Positions 1 through 8,374 of a DNA stretch of 42,133 bases are shown here, piece after piece. Within the stretch, counting starts at the first letter, position 1. Each line of letters begins with the position of its first letter. The position numbers and the translations under genes were made by a program. This DNA comes from Parcubacteria group bacterium M6-OD1-4 (lineage in GTDB: Bacteria > Patescibacteriota > Patescibacteriia > Patescibacteriales > UBA12465), in the NCBI GenBank assembly GCA_003056205.1, contig LSNS01000003.1:1-42133 (forward strand), written 5' to 3'. A model generated the notes under the pieces. The model saw nothing but the letters and a program-made list of their open reading frames with translations. It did not search any database and was not told where the DNA came from.

Positions 1-1
1 G

Positions 2-2146
2 ATTACTTTTGCGACTTCAACGGGAGTTACTAATATCACCGATACCTCGGCCACTATTTCCTGGACAACAGATGAACTTGCGACCTCTTCCTTATTCTAT
101 GGTCTCAATACTAGTTATGGATCAGACAAAACAAATACTAATCTTAATATTAATCACACCTATACTTTAACCGGTCTGGCTAAAGGAACTAAATATCATC
201 TCCAGTTAGCTAACACCGATGCTAGTGGAAATACAATGATTTCTAGTGACTACACTTTCACGACCACTGATAGCACGGACTATAGTTTGCCAGTGATTAG
301 TGCGACTTCTACTGATCCCGTCTTGGATAAAATTGCTGTTGTTAATTGGGATACTAATCGATTAACGACTTCAACTTTAGAATATGGCGTTGATGCTACT
401 ATTTTAGGATCAAAAATTATTGATAATAACTTAAATAAAACACATTCCATTACCATTTCTTCTTTACTAGCGAGTACTGAATATTATTATAAGATTACCG
501 CCATGGATACCAATCATGCCACTACTAGTAGTGAGGGCTCTTTTACTACTTTACAACCTCTTATTAGCACTACTGCTATGGAGCAAAAATTAGCCTTAGC
601 TACGGCGGCGGCTGCAGTTAGCAGTGGTGGCGGTGGCGTCTTAATTATTAACAAAACCGATCGGATTCCACCAGTTATTAGCAAGGTCAATATTTCTAAT
701 ATTACTAATAATTCGGCGCTTGTGACTTGGTCGACAAATGAAAATGCTGATGGCTATGTTCAGTTCGGGTTAGATAGTTCTTATGGTTCAGTAGCTGGAG
801 CACGAACCAGAACAACTAATCACCAAATTCAACTGAACAATTTAAAATCTGGATCACGCTATCATTACAATGTCAGTTCAGTCGATGCGAGTGGTAATTA
901 TGCCGAGACTGGTGATCTCACTTTTTCAACTCTTTCTCTGCGAGAAGCTTTGAAAGTGGTGTCTAAATCAAACTCAACTTCTACGACTTCTAGTGTTATC
1001 TCCTCACAAGTGACTAGTATTAAACATATCTTCAATTTAGCCGATCAAGCCGTTCAAAGATTGGTCGGGGTAATTAAAAATAATGTTTCTAAAGTTTCTC
1101 TTAATTTTATCGCTTCTTCTCTTGGCGGACAACAACGGTCCATTAATGAATTAGCAAAATTATTACCAGTACCAATAATGAGTGGTAGTCCCTCCGTAAC
1201 GGTTACCGATCAAACGGCGACTATCGGTTGGAAAACAGATAAAGCTGCTAATTCTTTAGTAGCCTTTTCTCCAAACAATCTTTATAATCGGGCAGTCACT
1301 AAACCCTATCTTCAGATTGCAGGTAATTCTACAGAATTAGTTACTGATCATCAAGTTACTCTTCGTGGTTTAACCTCCGATACTCTTTATCATTATCAAT
1401 TGGAAAGTAAACCCGCGGTTGGTCCAGCTGCCAAATCTAATGATTTTACCTTCCAAACCAAACGAGCTTCTTTAGGGATACAAAAATATGCTATTAAAAA
1501 TATTACTTCTGGTTCCGCCTCTTTTCAGTGGACGACCAGTGTTAATACTGATGCCACGGTGCAATATACCCCTTATCGAAATAATAAATTAGATCTATCG
1601 CAAACTCATGAGAAATATAATAAAACTCTCACCACTATTCATGATATTGGAATTAATGATTTAATCCCAGGAGTTGCTTATCGAGTAACTCTCAGCAGTA
1701 AAGATACCTCTGATAAAGTAGTCAAACAAGTTATTGATAACTTTTTTACCAATAAAATAGGAGTTGCTCCAGCCATTAATCAGGTACAAACCATTTCCGC
1801 TATTTCACCTGGTAAAAATATTAAGATTCAAACTGTTATTTCTTGGTTAACCAATGAGCCGGCGACTACTCGGGTTTACTATAAAAAAGGAGTTGCCAAG
1901 AAAGGTGATAAGCTAATACAAAAGACGGAATTAGATCAGAATTATAGCAAGAAACATGTCGTGGTGATTACTAAATTTGCTCCTGGCTCAATCTATAGTT
2001 TTCAAACTGAGAGTATTAATTATAATGGCAAAATATCCCTTTCCAAGATATATACTATTTTAACCCCCAGTCAAGAAGATTCAGTTTTTCAAGTGATTGT
2101 TAAGAATTTTCAAGGAATGTTTGGTTGGATTAATAAAATGCACTAA
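2..2146 (+). CDS. Fibronectin type III repeat surface protein (5' partial)
   Basis: The reading frame is open from base 2, so the ATG given in the ORF track at 236 is internal and the true start lies outside the window. The protein is a string of about six fibronectin type III-like modules. Each has the typical 'ATISWTTDELATSSLFYG' strand pattern followed by a Y-x-Y/H-x-L strand and 'DASGN' type turns. Modules start near bases 2, 290, 660, 1150, 1480 and 1770. A glycine/alanine-rich linker separates modules 2 and 3. No transmembrane segment or sorting signal is seen at the C-terminus, which ends in an amphipathic 'KNFQGMFGWINK' tail. Proteins of this kind are usually secreted adhesins or surface-layer components. 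The exporter genes that follow after 4 bp suggest export or surface display, but that link is inference. The family call is firm; the function is not. Confidence 0.85.
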   Translation: MTFATSTGVTNITDTSATISWTTDELATSSLFYGLNTSYGSDKTNTNLNINHTYTLTGLAKGTKYHLQLANTDASGNTMISSDYTFTTTDSTDYSLPVISATSTDPVLDKIAVVNWDTNRLTTSTLEYGVDATILGSKIIDNNLNKTHSITISSLLASTEYYYKITAMDTNHATTSSEGSFTTLQPLISTTAMEQKLALATAAAAVSSGGGGVLIINKTDRIPPVISKVNISNITNNSALVTWSTNENADGYVQFGLDSSYGSVAGARTRTTNHQIQLNNLKSGSRYHYNVSSVDASGNYAETGDLTFSTLSLREALKVVSKSNSTSTTSSVISSQVTSIKHIFNLADQAVQRLVGVIKNNVSKVSLNFIASSLGGQQRSINELAKLLPVPIMSGSPSVTVTDQTATIGWKTDKAANSLVAFSPNNLYNRAVTKPYLQIAGNSTELVTDHQVTLRGLTSDTLYHYQLESKPAVGPAAKSNDFTFQTKRASLGIQKYAIKNITSGSASFQWTTSVNTDATVQYTPYRNNKLDLSQTHEKYNKTLTTIHDIGINDLIPGVAYRVTLSSKDTSDKVVKQVIDNFFTNKIGVAPAINQVQTISAISPGKNIKIQTVISWLTNEPATTRVYYKKGVAKKGDKLIQKTELDQNYSKKHVVVITKFAPGSIYSFQTESINYNGKISLSKIYTILTPSQEDSVFQVIVKNFQGMFGWINKMH

Positions 2147-2150
2147 AAAT

Positions 2151-3512
2151 ATGAATCCTAAACCGATAATTAAAGTTAAAAATCTGGCTGTTACCTATTT
2201 TAAAGGTAAACCCAATGAAACCCATTCTCTTAAAAATATAAATTTGGAAATATTTCCTGGTGAATTTGTTATTTTTTTTGGACCTTCTGGTTGTGGTAAA
2301 TCAACCTTACTATATTCTATTTCTGGTCTAGAAACCAATATTGATGGAGAAATTTTTATCGATGATAAGAATATTAGTAAGTTAGGGACAAAAGAACTAG
2401 AACATTTTCACCAACAGAAGATTGGCATGATTTTTCAGGCTTATTATTTAATTGGTTCTTTGTCAGTATTAAAAAATGTTATTTTACCGCAGATTGCTAG
2501 TAGTGGTATTAGCAATAAGGAGAGGAAACGAAAGGCTTTAGCACTATTACAGAAATTTGGTTTACATCAAGAAGTCCACCGTTTTCCTAGTGAGTTGTCG
2601 GGTGGACAACAACAGCGAGTGGCGATTAGTCGAGCCTTGATTAATAATCCTGATGTCTTATTAGCTGATGAACCGACTGGTAATTTAGATTCTAAATCAT
2701 CAGAAGATGTTTTAAATTTATTTAGTGAATTAAATGAACAGGAGAATAAAACTATTATTCTTGTTACCCATAATCCCTCCAATTTAGACATTGCTCATCG
2801 AATATTTTTTATGAAAGATGGAGAGATTGTGAGTGTCAAAAGGAACCGAGAGCTTAATCAAAACTTTAGCAAAAAGAAGGAAATTCCCGCTTCTCAAGCC
2901 GGGGTTCCAGCCCATCTCCGAGATTTAGCAGTTCTTCAAAAAGCTTACGCTGAATTATCTGCCAATGAGTCTTCAGAAGAATTAACTAATTTTAAGGCTC
3001 GAGAACTTTTGCTTGAAGTTTTAGCTGGATTAACTTCCGATGAATTAAGTACTATTGAGAAACATGTTAAGAAATTATTAATTTCAGGGGTCGACACTAA
3101 AGGAGAGATATTCCATTATTTAGATCAGAATATTAAACTGGGCGGTCTTGGCTTTGACCGTCGAACAGCCCACAATATCAGTGAGAAGATTAAAGCCATC
3201 GTTAAAAAAATTCGTTTTTTAGAAAAGAAAAACAAAAATCAAGATACTAGTTGGTTTAATAATACTGCTTTACAATTGAGATTATATCTAGAAAAGGAAT
3301 TTAAAGTTAAGCTTAAAAATGAAGTTGCTCGACGGTTTTTCCACGAAAAAATTATTGATCGACTCCACGATAAAATTAGTAGTCAAGATTTACAGCTCTT
3401 AATAAATACTCCCGTTTCTAAGGGTGGTGCTGGTATTCATATTAGAAAAGCTAAGAAGATTAGCAATCGTTTAGAACTTTTGCTTTTAGGAAAATATAAT
3501 AATAAATTTTAA
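2151..3512 (+). CDS. MacB/LolD-type ABC transporter ATP-binding protein with C-terminal extension
   Basis: This is the ATPase of a MacB/LolD-type exporter. The ORF track starts at 2097 inside the upstream gene; the ATG at 2151 (MNPKPIIKVKN) starts 4 bp after the previous stop and fits the family N-terminus, giving 453 aa. Walker A is GPSGCGKST (about residue 45). The signature LSGGQQQRVAISRAL, Walker B with D-loop LLADEPTGNLD and the switch VTHN are all intact. The ABC domain ends near residue 230, the usual full length of LolD/MacB ATPases. About 220 further residues follow, charged and helical, with two similar motifs: 'LGGLGFDRRTAHNIS' and 'KGGAGIHIRKAKKIS'. The extension has no function I recognise. 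The permease gene follows 3 bp later, so the two are co-transcribed and probably form one complex at the inner membrane. Confidence 0.9.
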   Translation: MNPKPIIKVKNLAVTYFKGKPNETHSLKNINLEIFPGEFVIFFGPSGCGKSTLLYSISGLETNIDGEIFIDDKNISKLGTKELEHFHQQKIGMIFQAYYLIGSLSVLKNVILPQIASSGISNKERKRKALALLQKFGLHQEVHRFPSELSGGQQQRVAISRALINNPDVLLADEPTGNLDSKSSEDVLNLFSELNEQENKTIILVTHNPSNLDIAHRIFFMKDGEIVSVKRNRELNQNFSKKKEIPASQAGVPAHLRDLAVLQKAYAELSANESSEELTNFKARELLLEVLAGLTSDELSTIEKHVKKLLISGVDTKGEIFHYLDQNIKLGGLGFDRRTAHNISEKIKAIVKKIRFLEKKNKNQDTSWFNNTALQLRLYLEKEFKVKLKNEVARRFFHEKIIDRLHDKISSQDLQLLINTPVSKGGAGIHIRKAKKISNRLELLLLGKYNNKF

Positions 3513-3515
3513 GCT

Positions 3516-4721
3516 ATGAAAGCCTTAGATATTTTATCATTATCAACTAGAATGTTTCGGACGCGACCGATGCGAACTTTTTTAACTGTCTTAGGTTTGA
3601 GTGTTGGCATTGGTGCTGTTTTATTTTTAGTGTCTCTGGGCTATGGTTTACAGAAGGTAGTTTTAGGTAATATCACTACCGCTGATTCTTTGCTTAGTCT
3701 GGACGTTACTCCTGGAGCGAACAGCGTTATTCCAATTACTCGCCAAGATATTCAGAAAATTTCTAAAATTCCTCACGTGGAGTTAGTGAGTCCGATTGTT
3801 AGTTTTAGCTCCCAAATTACAGTGAATGGTTTTACGGGAAGTACGGTAGCTAACATTGTCGATTCTAACTTTTTTAAACTTAGTGGTTTAAAGACTAGTA
3901 ATGGTAAACTACCAGTGAATAATAATCCTTCTGGAGTTGTCATCTCTTCCGCTGGAGCTTCTTTGTTTGGGCTCAACTCTAAAAATGTCATTAATCAAAA
4001 AGCACAGATTTCTTTATTTATTTCTAATAAAAATCAATCTGGGGCAGGTGTTGACAATGTGATTGTCTCTAAAAGAAAAGGTCCGTACCGGATTATTGGG
4101 GTTATTCATGATAATAATTCTAATTACATTTATCTTCCTTCCTCAAGCGTGATTGATCTTAACCTTAATAAATTTGATCAATTGAAAATTAAAATTTCTG
4201 ATGCTAAATATGTTGACAGTGTCCGCAACAAAATTATTGATCAAGGTTTCTTAGTATCTTCTTTATCAGATATTATTAACCAAACTAAAAAAATATTTAA
4301 AGTTATTCAATTAGTCCTAGCAATTTTTGGTTTTATTGCTTTATTTGTTTCTTCAATTGGAATGGTAAACACTATGACCATTACTTTATTGGAAAGAATT
4401 AATGAAATTGGTATTATGCGGGCCATTGGAATTACTCGGAAAGATATTAAAATGATGTTTTTAGCTGAATCACTAATTATGGGATTTTTAGGTGGTATTG
4501 GTGGGGTAATCTTAGGCTATATTGGTGGTTTTCTAGTTAATGGTGGTATTAATTTATTAGCGCGGAGTTTTGGTGGAAAAGCTTTAAATCTCTTTTATTA
4601 TCCACCATGGTTTATTTATTTTATTATTATTTTTTCCACTTTAATTGGACTGTTAACTGGAATATTTCCTTCTATTAAAGCTTCAAAACTTAATCCTTTA
4701 GTTGCTTTGCGTTATAAATAG
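3516..4721 (+). CDS. MacB/FtsX-family ABC transporter permease
   Basis: The 401-aa protein has the MacB arrangement. There is an N-terminal transmembrane helix (about residues 20-45, 'RTFLTVLGLSVGIGAVLFLV'), then a large extracytoplasmic core of about 230 residues. Three C-terminal helices of the FtsX type follow (about 265-290, 320-345, 365-390), including the conserved 'INEIGIMRAIGITRKDI' coupling segment that contacts the ATPase. It starts 3 bp after the ATPase stop. Together they would form a mechanotransmission-type ABC exporter or lipoprotein/peptide translocator. The substrate cannot be read from the sequence, though the neighbouring surface protein and the anchored protein downstream are plausible partners. 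Confidence 0.9.
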   Translation: MKALDILSLSTRMFRTRPMRTFLTVLGLSVGIGAVLFLVSLGYGLQKVVLGNITTADSLLSLDVTPGANSVIPITRQDIQKISKIPHVELVSPIVSFSSQITVNGFTGSTVANIVDSNFFKLSGLKTSNGKLPVNNNPSGVVISSAGASLFGLNSKNVINQKAQISLFISNKNQSGAGVDNVIVSKRKGPYRIIGVIHDNNSNYIYLPSSSVIDLNLNKFDQLKIKISDAKYVDSVRNKIIDQGFLVSSLSDIINQTKKIFKVIQLVLAIFGFIALFVSSIGMVNTMTITLLERINEIGIMRAIGITRKDIKMMFLAESLIMGFLGGIGGVILGYIGGFLVNGGINLLARSFGGKALNLFYYPPWFIYFIIIFSTLIGLLTGIFPSIKASKLNPLVALRYK

Positions 4722-4726
4722 AAAAT

Positions 4727-5449
4727 ATGAAAATTACTAAATCCAAATCTAAAAACAAATTTTCTATTATTAATATAAAAAGAATAATGTTGTTTATTGA
4801 GAACCTGAAAATTAAAAAACATCAGAATATTTTTCAAATTTTTAAGAATAAAAAACATTTAATTTTATGGCTTATTTTAGTGAGCTTTTTAATTATTATT
4901 GGTATTTTTTATTTTTGGATTAATTTTTCTCAGAAATCAAATAATATTCAGCAGCAAAAATCAGCAGATGCACAATCAATATGTCTCAGCCAGGCTGGGC
5001 ACACTTGGTGTCTTAGTGAACAAAAATGTCTTCAATCCAGTACTGAATTTTGTAATGATGCTATCGTTAAGTTAGTTTCTAATATTAGTGAAAACACTGG
5101 GATTAATTTTGTTAATCAGGGTAAACATAATTTTGCGTGGAGTATTAAAATAGCTGGTCAAGCAGTTCAAGATAAAAGTATTACTGGAGACGAATATGTG
5201 GTTAATAATATTAAATTAGCTGAAATTAAAAAAATTGAAAATTATTTAAGTTCTGTTTCAAATCTTGATAAAGCCAATATAGTTAATGGTATTTCTGGTG
5301 GCTTACGAGGATATCGTTATTATAATCTAATTTGTTCTCTAAATTTTCGTTATCGAGCAATGAAAATTAATGCTCAATCGGCAATTGTTCCGGTTGCTGA
5401 CAGTCTTAATGCTAAGTTTAGCTGTGGACCAGCACCAGCCGGTTTATAA
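4727..5449 (+). CDS. Membrane-anchored hypothetical protein with cysteine motif
   Basis: I do not recognise this 240-aa protein. A lysine-rich cytoplasmic N-terminus of about 45 residues is followed by one transmembrane helix (about 48-68, 'LILWLILVSFLIIIGIFYFW'). The exterior part begins with a four-cysteine motif, 'CLSQAGHTWCLSEQKCL...C', and ends with a domain of about 120 residues with two more cysteines. The start lies 5 bp after the permease stop, so it is the last gene of the exporter operon. The pattern C-x8-C-x5-C-x8-C resembles small disulfide-stabilised motifs seen in secreted CPR proteins, from memory. It could be an accessory subunit or a cargo-binding protein of the exporter; that is inference. 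Confidence 0.6.
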   Translation: MKITKSKSKNKFSIINIKRIMLFIENLKIKKHQNIFQIFKNKKHLILWLILVSFLIIIGIFYFWINFSQKSNNIQQQKSADAQSICLSQAGHTWCLSEQKCLQSSTEFCNDAIVKLVSNISENTGINFVNQGKHNFAWSIKIAGQAVQDKSITGDEYVVNNIKLAEIKKIENYLSSVSNLDKANIVNGISGGLRGYRYYNLICSLNFRYRAMKINAQSAIVPVADSLNAKFSCGPAPAGL

Positions 5450-5504
5450 ATTTGATTATTTATTAATAATTGAAGTTCGGGCTAGAAAGCTGGGAATTGT
5501 TTAA

Positions 5505-5534
5505 TTGTTGTTCTGATTTAATTAAAGATATAAT
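5505..5534 (+). promoter_or_regulatory. Sigma-70-like promoter of the methyltransferase gene
   Basis: The -35 element TTGTTG and the -10 element TATAAT are separated by 18 bp. The -10 ends only 8 nt before the ATG at 5543, so the transcript is probably leaderless. Confidence 0.6.
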
Positions 5535-5542
5535 AAGCATAT

Positions 5543-6727
5543 ATGAAATATTTCTTTGTCCTAGGGACTAATACGACATTATCCGTGGCTGAGATTTTTG
5601 CTGTCTTACATTTTAAAAAAGCTAATTTATTAGCAAAAGACTTTTTGATTATTGATAGTGAACAGGAAATTGTCGTTGATAATCTTATTAAAAAACTCGG
5701 TGGAGTAATTAAAATTGGTCGAATAATCTCCGAAATTAATACTGCTAAGCAGCAGTTGTTGGAAAAAGAAATTAACAAACTGGCTTGCCATAAACAACTT
5801 AATGCTCAAGGAGGTAAATTTAAATTTGGTTTATCAGATTATGGACCACAAGTTTTTGATAAGAAAGATTTAGGTTTAAAACTAAAAAGATATTTTAAAG
5901 ATCAAAAAATCAGTGCTCGCTTAGTAGTTAGTCGAGAAAAAAATCTCTCCAGTGTTGTTGTTACTCAAAATAAACTACTAAAAAAGGGTCTGGAAATAGT
6001 TTTAGCTGTTCAAGGTTCAACAACTTTTATTGGCGAAACTTTAACTGTTCAAGCTTTTAAGGACTTATCACGGCGTGATTATGGTCGTCCAGCCCGTGAT
6101 GATCTCTCGGGAATGATTCCACCAAAATTAGCACAGATTATGATTAATTTAGCGCAGATTAACGATCAAGACGCTAGCATTATTGATCCCTTTTGTGGTT
6201 CGGGTACAATTCTTAGTGAAGCTATTCTGGCTGGTTATAAAAGTTTGTTCGGATCCGATATTTCTTTTCAAGCTATTCAAAATACTCGAAAAAACACAGA
6301 GTGGTTGAAAGAATTGTATGAAATTACTGATTGTAAGTTAAAATTATTAGTAAAAAACGCTATTTATTTGTCTAAATTTATTAAGAAAGAATCAATATCG
6401 GCTATTATTACTGAGCCCTATTTAGGGCCACAACGGGGACGAATAGATTTTTCAACAGTAACTAGTAATTTAGAGAAGTTATATTCGCAAGCTTTAGCGG
6501 AATTTCTGAAAGTATTAAAAAATAAAGGACGAGTAGTTATGATTTGGCCAATGTTTTATGGACAACGACCTATTACTCCTAATTATCAAGGATTTAAAAT
6601 TTTAGATATGATTCCTGAAAGTTTGAAAACTAGCAAATTTATTAAAAAGAACCAACGTCCGAGTATTATTTATGGTCGTCCTGGACAAAAAGTTTTTCGG
6701 GAGGTAGTTGTTTTAGAAAAAATATAG
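5543..6727 (+). CDS. Trm11/TrmN-like RNA (guanine-N2) methyltransferase
   Basis: This 394-aa protein looks like a THUMP-plus-methyltransferase RNA methylase of the Trm11/UPF0020 group. The N-terminal half (about 1-165) is a divergent THUMP-like RNA-binding region. The C-terminal half is a Rossmann methyltransferase, with 'GRPARDDLSGMIPPKLA' leading in, AdoMet motif I DPFCGSGTILSEA (about residues 214-226) and the catalytic motif 'TEPYLGP' in place of (D/N)PPY. The C-terminus 'NQRPSIIYGRPGQKV' is typical of the group. It probably methylates a tRNA guanosine such as G10; the target is inference. The gene is monocistronic, from its own promoter to the convergent terminator before ychF. The replacement of the usual N/D-P-P-Y by T-E-P-Y is notable, but I have seen it in related CPR sequences. 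Confidence 0.8.
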   Translation: MKYFFVLGTNTTLSVAEIFAVLHFKKANLLAKDFLIIDSEQEIVVDNLIKKLGGVIKIGRIISEINTAKQQLLEKEINKLACHKQLNAQGGKFKFGLSDYGPQVFDKKDLGLKLKRYFKDQKISARLVVSREKNLSSVVVTQNKLLKKGLEIVLAVQGSTTFIGETLTVQAFKDLSRRDYGRPARDDLSGMIPPKLAQIMINLAQINDQDASIIDPFCGSGTILSEAILAGYKSLFGSDISFQAIQNTRKNTEWLKELYEITDCKLKLLVKNAIYLSKFIKKESISAIITEPYLGPQRGRIDFSTVTSNLEKLYSQALAEFLKVLKNKGRVVMIWPMFYGQRPITPNYQGFKILDMIPESLKTSKFIKKNQRPSIIYGRPGQKVFREVVVLEKI

Positions 6728-6861
6728 AAAATTTGCTATTTTTAGCAAATATTGAGTTATTAGAGCAGTTTTTTAGGAATATAATCATCCAAATCAATCT
6801 TTGTTTCATTCTTAATATCGAAATTATTTAATATTTAGTAAATTTTTGCTTATATTAAAAC

Positions 6862-6890
6862 AAAAAAGAGCTTTTTTGCTCTTTTTTTAA
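6862..6890. terminator. Bidirectional intrinsic terminator
   Basis: A perfect 10-bp stem (AAAAAAGAGC / GCTCTTTTTT) with a 6-nt T loop sits between the convergent methyltransferase gene and ychF. It has a T tract in both orientations. A second, shorter hairpin without a T tract (ATTTGCT/AGCAAAT) lies just after the methyltransferase stop at 6731-6750. Confidence 0.75.
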
Positions 6891-6926
6891 TTATTTAATT
6901 CTAAAAAACTTTAAAATTTATCTATT

Positions 6927-7991
6927 TTACTTATTTATCAAAAAATTGGCAACATCTCCATCCTGAAAAACATAATCTTTGCCCTCTGTTCTGATTAATC
7001 CCAATTCTTTTGCTTTAATTTCTCCTCCGCAATCTACAAACTTTTCCCAGTTTATTACTTCTGCTCTAATAAAACCAGTAATAAAGTCAGTGTGGATACG
7101 ACCAGCAGCTTGAGGGGCTTTTGTACCTTTTTTAATAGTCCAAGCACGAGTTTCATCAGCTCCGCTCGTGAAGAAAGTTTCTAAACCCAATATTTCGTAA
7201 GCACTACGAATTAATTTATTTAAACCACTTTCTTCTAACCCTAGTTCTTTAAGGAACTCTTTTTGCTCATTTTCTGGTAAGTTGGAGATTTCTTCCTCTA
7301 ATTTAGCATTGATTCTAATAATTAAGTCTGTAGTTGTTGGCAAATGGTCGTTATTATCATCTTCACCAGTATTTAAGAGGTAAATAATAGGTTTAATTGT
7401 TAATAGATTGAGAGTTTTAACATAAATGTCTTCTTCATCATCAAAGTCTAATTCTCGAACGGCTTTGCCAGTGTTTAGATGTTGATAGATTTTGTCTAAT
7501 ATTACAGAATTATGTATTATTTCTTGATTACCACTCTTTGCTTCTCGTTTCATTTTGTCTAAACGTTTTTCTATAGAAGCTAAATCAGCTAATATTAGTT
7601 CAGTATTTATTGTTTCTCGATCTTCTTCGGGATTAACTTTGCCGGAAACATGAATAACATTTTCATCTTGAAAATCACGAATAACTTCGCAAATAGCATC
7701 ACATTCTCTAATATGAGCCAAAAATTTATTACCCAAACCCTCTCCTTGATGAGCTCCGGCTACTAAACCAGCAATATCGACAAATTCAATTGTGGTGGGA
7801 ATAATTTTAGCTGGTTTTGATACTTCAGCTAGCTTATCTAAGCGAAAATCTGGCACTTTAACTACTCCAACGTTAGGATCAATAGTACAAAAAGGATAAT
7901 TAGCAGTTTCGGCTTTATTTTTGGTTAAAACATTAAATAATGTTGATTTACCAACGTTTGGCAAACCGACAATCCCGATTGATAAGGGCAT
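6927..7991 (-). CDS. ychF: Redox-/ribosome-associated P-loop ATPase YchF (OLA1 family)
   Basis: At 354 aa the length is standard for the family. The G1 motif GLPNVGKST sits near the N-terminus, followed by 'ANYPFCTIDPNVGVV' and the G3 motif DIAGLVAGAHQGEGLGN. The G4-like 'NTGEDD' replaces NKxD, as is usual for YchF, which prefers ATP. The coiled-coil insert (about 125-210) and the C-terminal TGS domain, ending in 'KDYVFQDGDVANFLINK', are complete. YchF binds ribosomes and is implicated in the oxidative stress response. The gene is read leftwards from a long untranslated region that contains a candidate RNA and a terminator (8067-8118). Either the gene has a leader with attenuation, or it has a separate promoter close to its start, where a TATAAA lies 7 nt upstream of the ATG without a clear -35. 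Confidence 0.97.
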   Translation of the reverse strand: MPLSIGIVGLPNVGKSTLFNVLTKNKAETANYPFCTIDPNVGVVKVPDFRLDKLAEVSKPAKIIPTTIEFVDIAGLVAGAHQGEGLGNKFLAHIRECDAICEVIRDFQDENVIHVSGKVNPEEDRETINTELILADLASIEKRLDKMKREAKSGNQEIIHNSVILDKIYQHLNTGKAVRELDFDDEEDIYVKTLNLLTIKPIIYLLNTGEDDNNDHLPTTTDLIIRINAKLEEEISNLPENEQKEFLKELGLEESGLNKLIRSAYEILGLETFFTSGADETRAWTIKKGTKAPQAAGRIHTDFITGFIRAEVINWEKFVDCGGEIKAKELGLIRTEGKDYVFQDGDVANFLINK

Positions 7992-8066
7992 ATAATTATT
8001 TATAATTGAGCAAATGTCTACTGGAGAGTATAACTGATAATCTTCCTTTTGCCAAATTTAGAAATT

Positions 8067-8118
8067 AAAAAAGAGGCCCAACTGGCCTTTTTTATAGTTT
8101 ATAGACCTATTGGGCCTC
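8067..8118 (-). terminator. Intrinsic terminator of a minus-strand RNA upstream of ychF
   Basis: Read on the minus strand, a perfect 9-bp stem GAGGCCCAA / TTGGGCCTC is followed directly by TTTTTT. The 28-nt loop contains a second GGCC able to compete for pairing, so a switch between two hairpins is possible. The ychF start lies 76 bp downstream. Confidence 0.7.
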
Positions 8119-8374
8119 ATTTCAGAGTTAAACTCTGATAGAAGCCTTGCTAACTTAAAGCATGTATTCTTACCAACTCTTAGTAAATCAAGTATTCTTT
8201 TAATAATTTTTACTAACTTTAGATGAAATCTAGTAAAAAGATTCTTTTTGATTCTTATCAGATCTTATCATTTTTTGTTAGTCCGTTTTTGACTTACTCT
8301 TATATTTATCTGTTTTTATATTCTTTGTCACGTTAGCGTTGACAAAATATTCCACAGAGTTAGTTAAAGAACTT
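8067..8374 (-). ncRNA. Candidate structured noncoding RNA or ychF leader (about 300 nt)
   Basis: A strong promoter (8381-8409) and an intrinsic terminator (8067-8118) on the minus strand bracket about 300 nt without a coding frame. The predicted RNA has a 48-nt hairpin at 8310-8357 (CTGT...ACAG outer, TTTGTC/GACAAA and ACG/CGT inner). It also has an 8-bp stem TTAGTAAA/TTTACTAA at 8180-8216. A self-complementary CAGAGTTTAACTCTG can alternatively pair with AACTCTG near the 5' end. I find none of the landmarks of tmRNA (no tRNA-like ends), RNase P RNA (no GAGGAAAGUC) or T-box leaders (no AGGGUGGNACCGCG). It could be a stand-alone RNA or a riboswitch-like leader of ychF. One 13-codon ORF (MIRSDKNQKESFY) is present but has no ribosome binding site. 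Confidence 0.5.

Noticed and set aside
5518-5778. 86-codon minus-strand ORF
   Set aside because: It lies wholly opposite the start of the Trm11-like methyltransferase and its promoter.
8067-8374. tmRNA, RNase P RNA or T-box identity for the candidate RNA
   Set aside because: No tRNA-like ends, no GAGGAAAGUC core and no T-box sequence were found.
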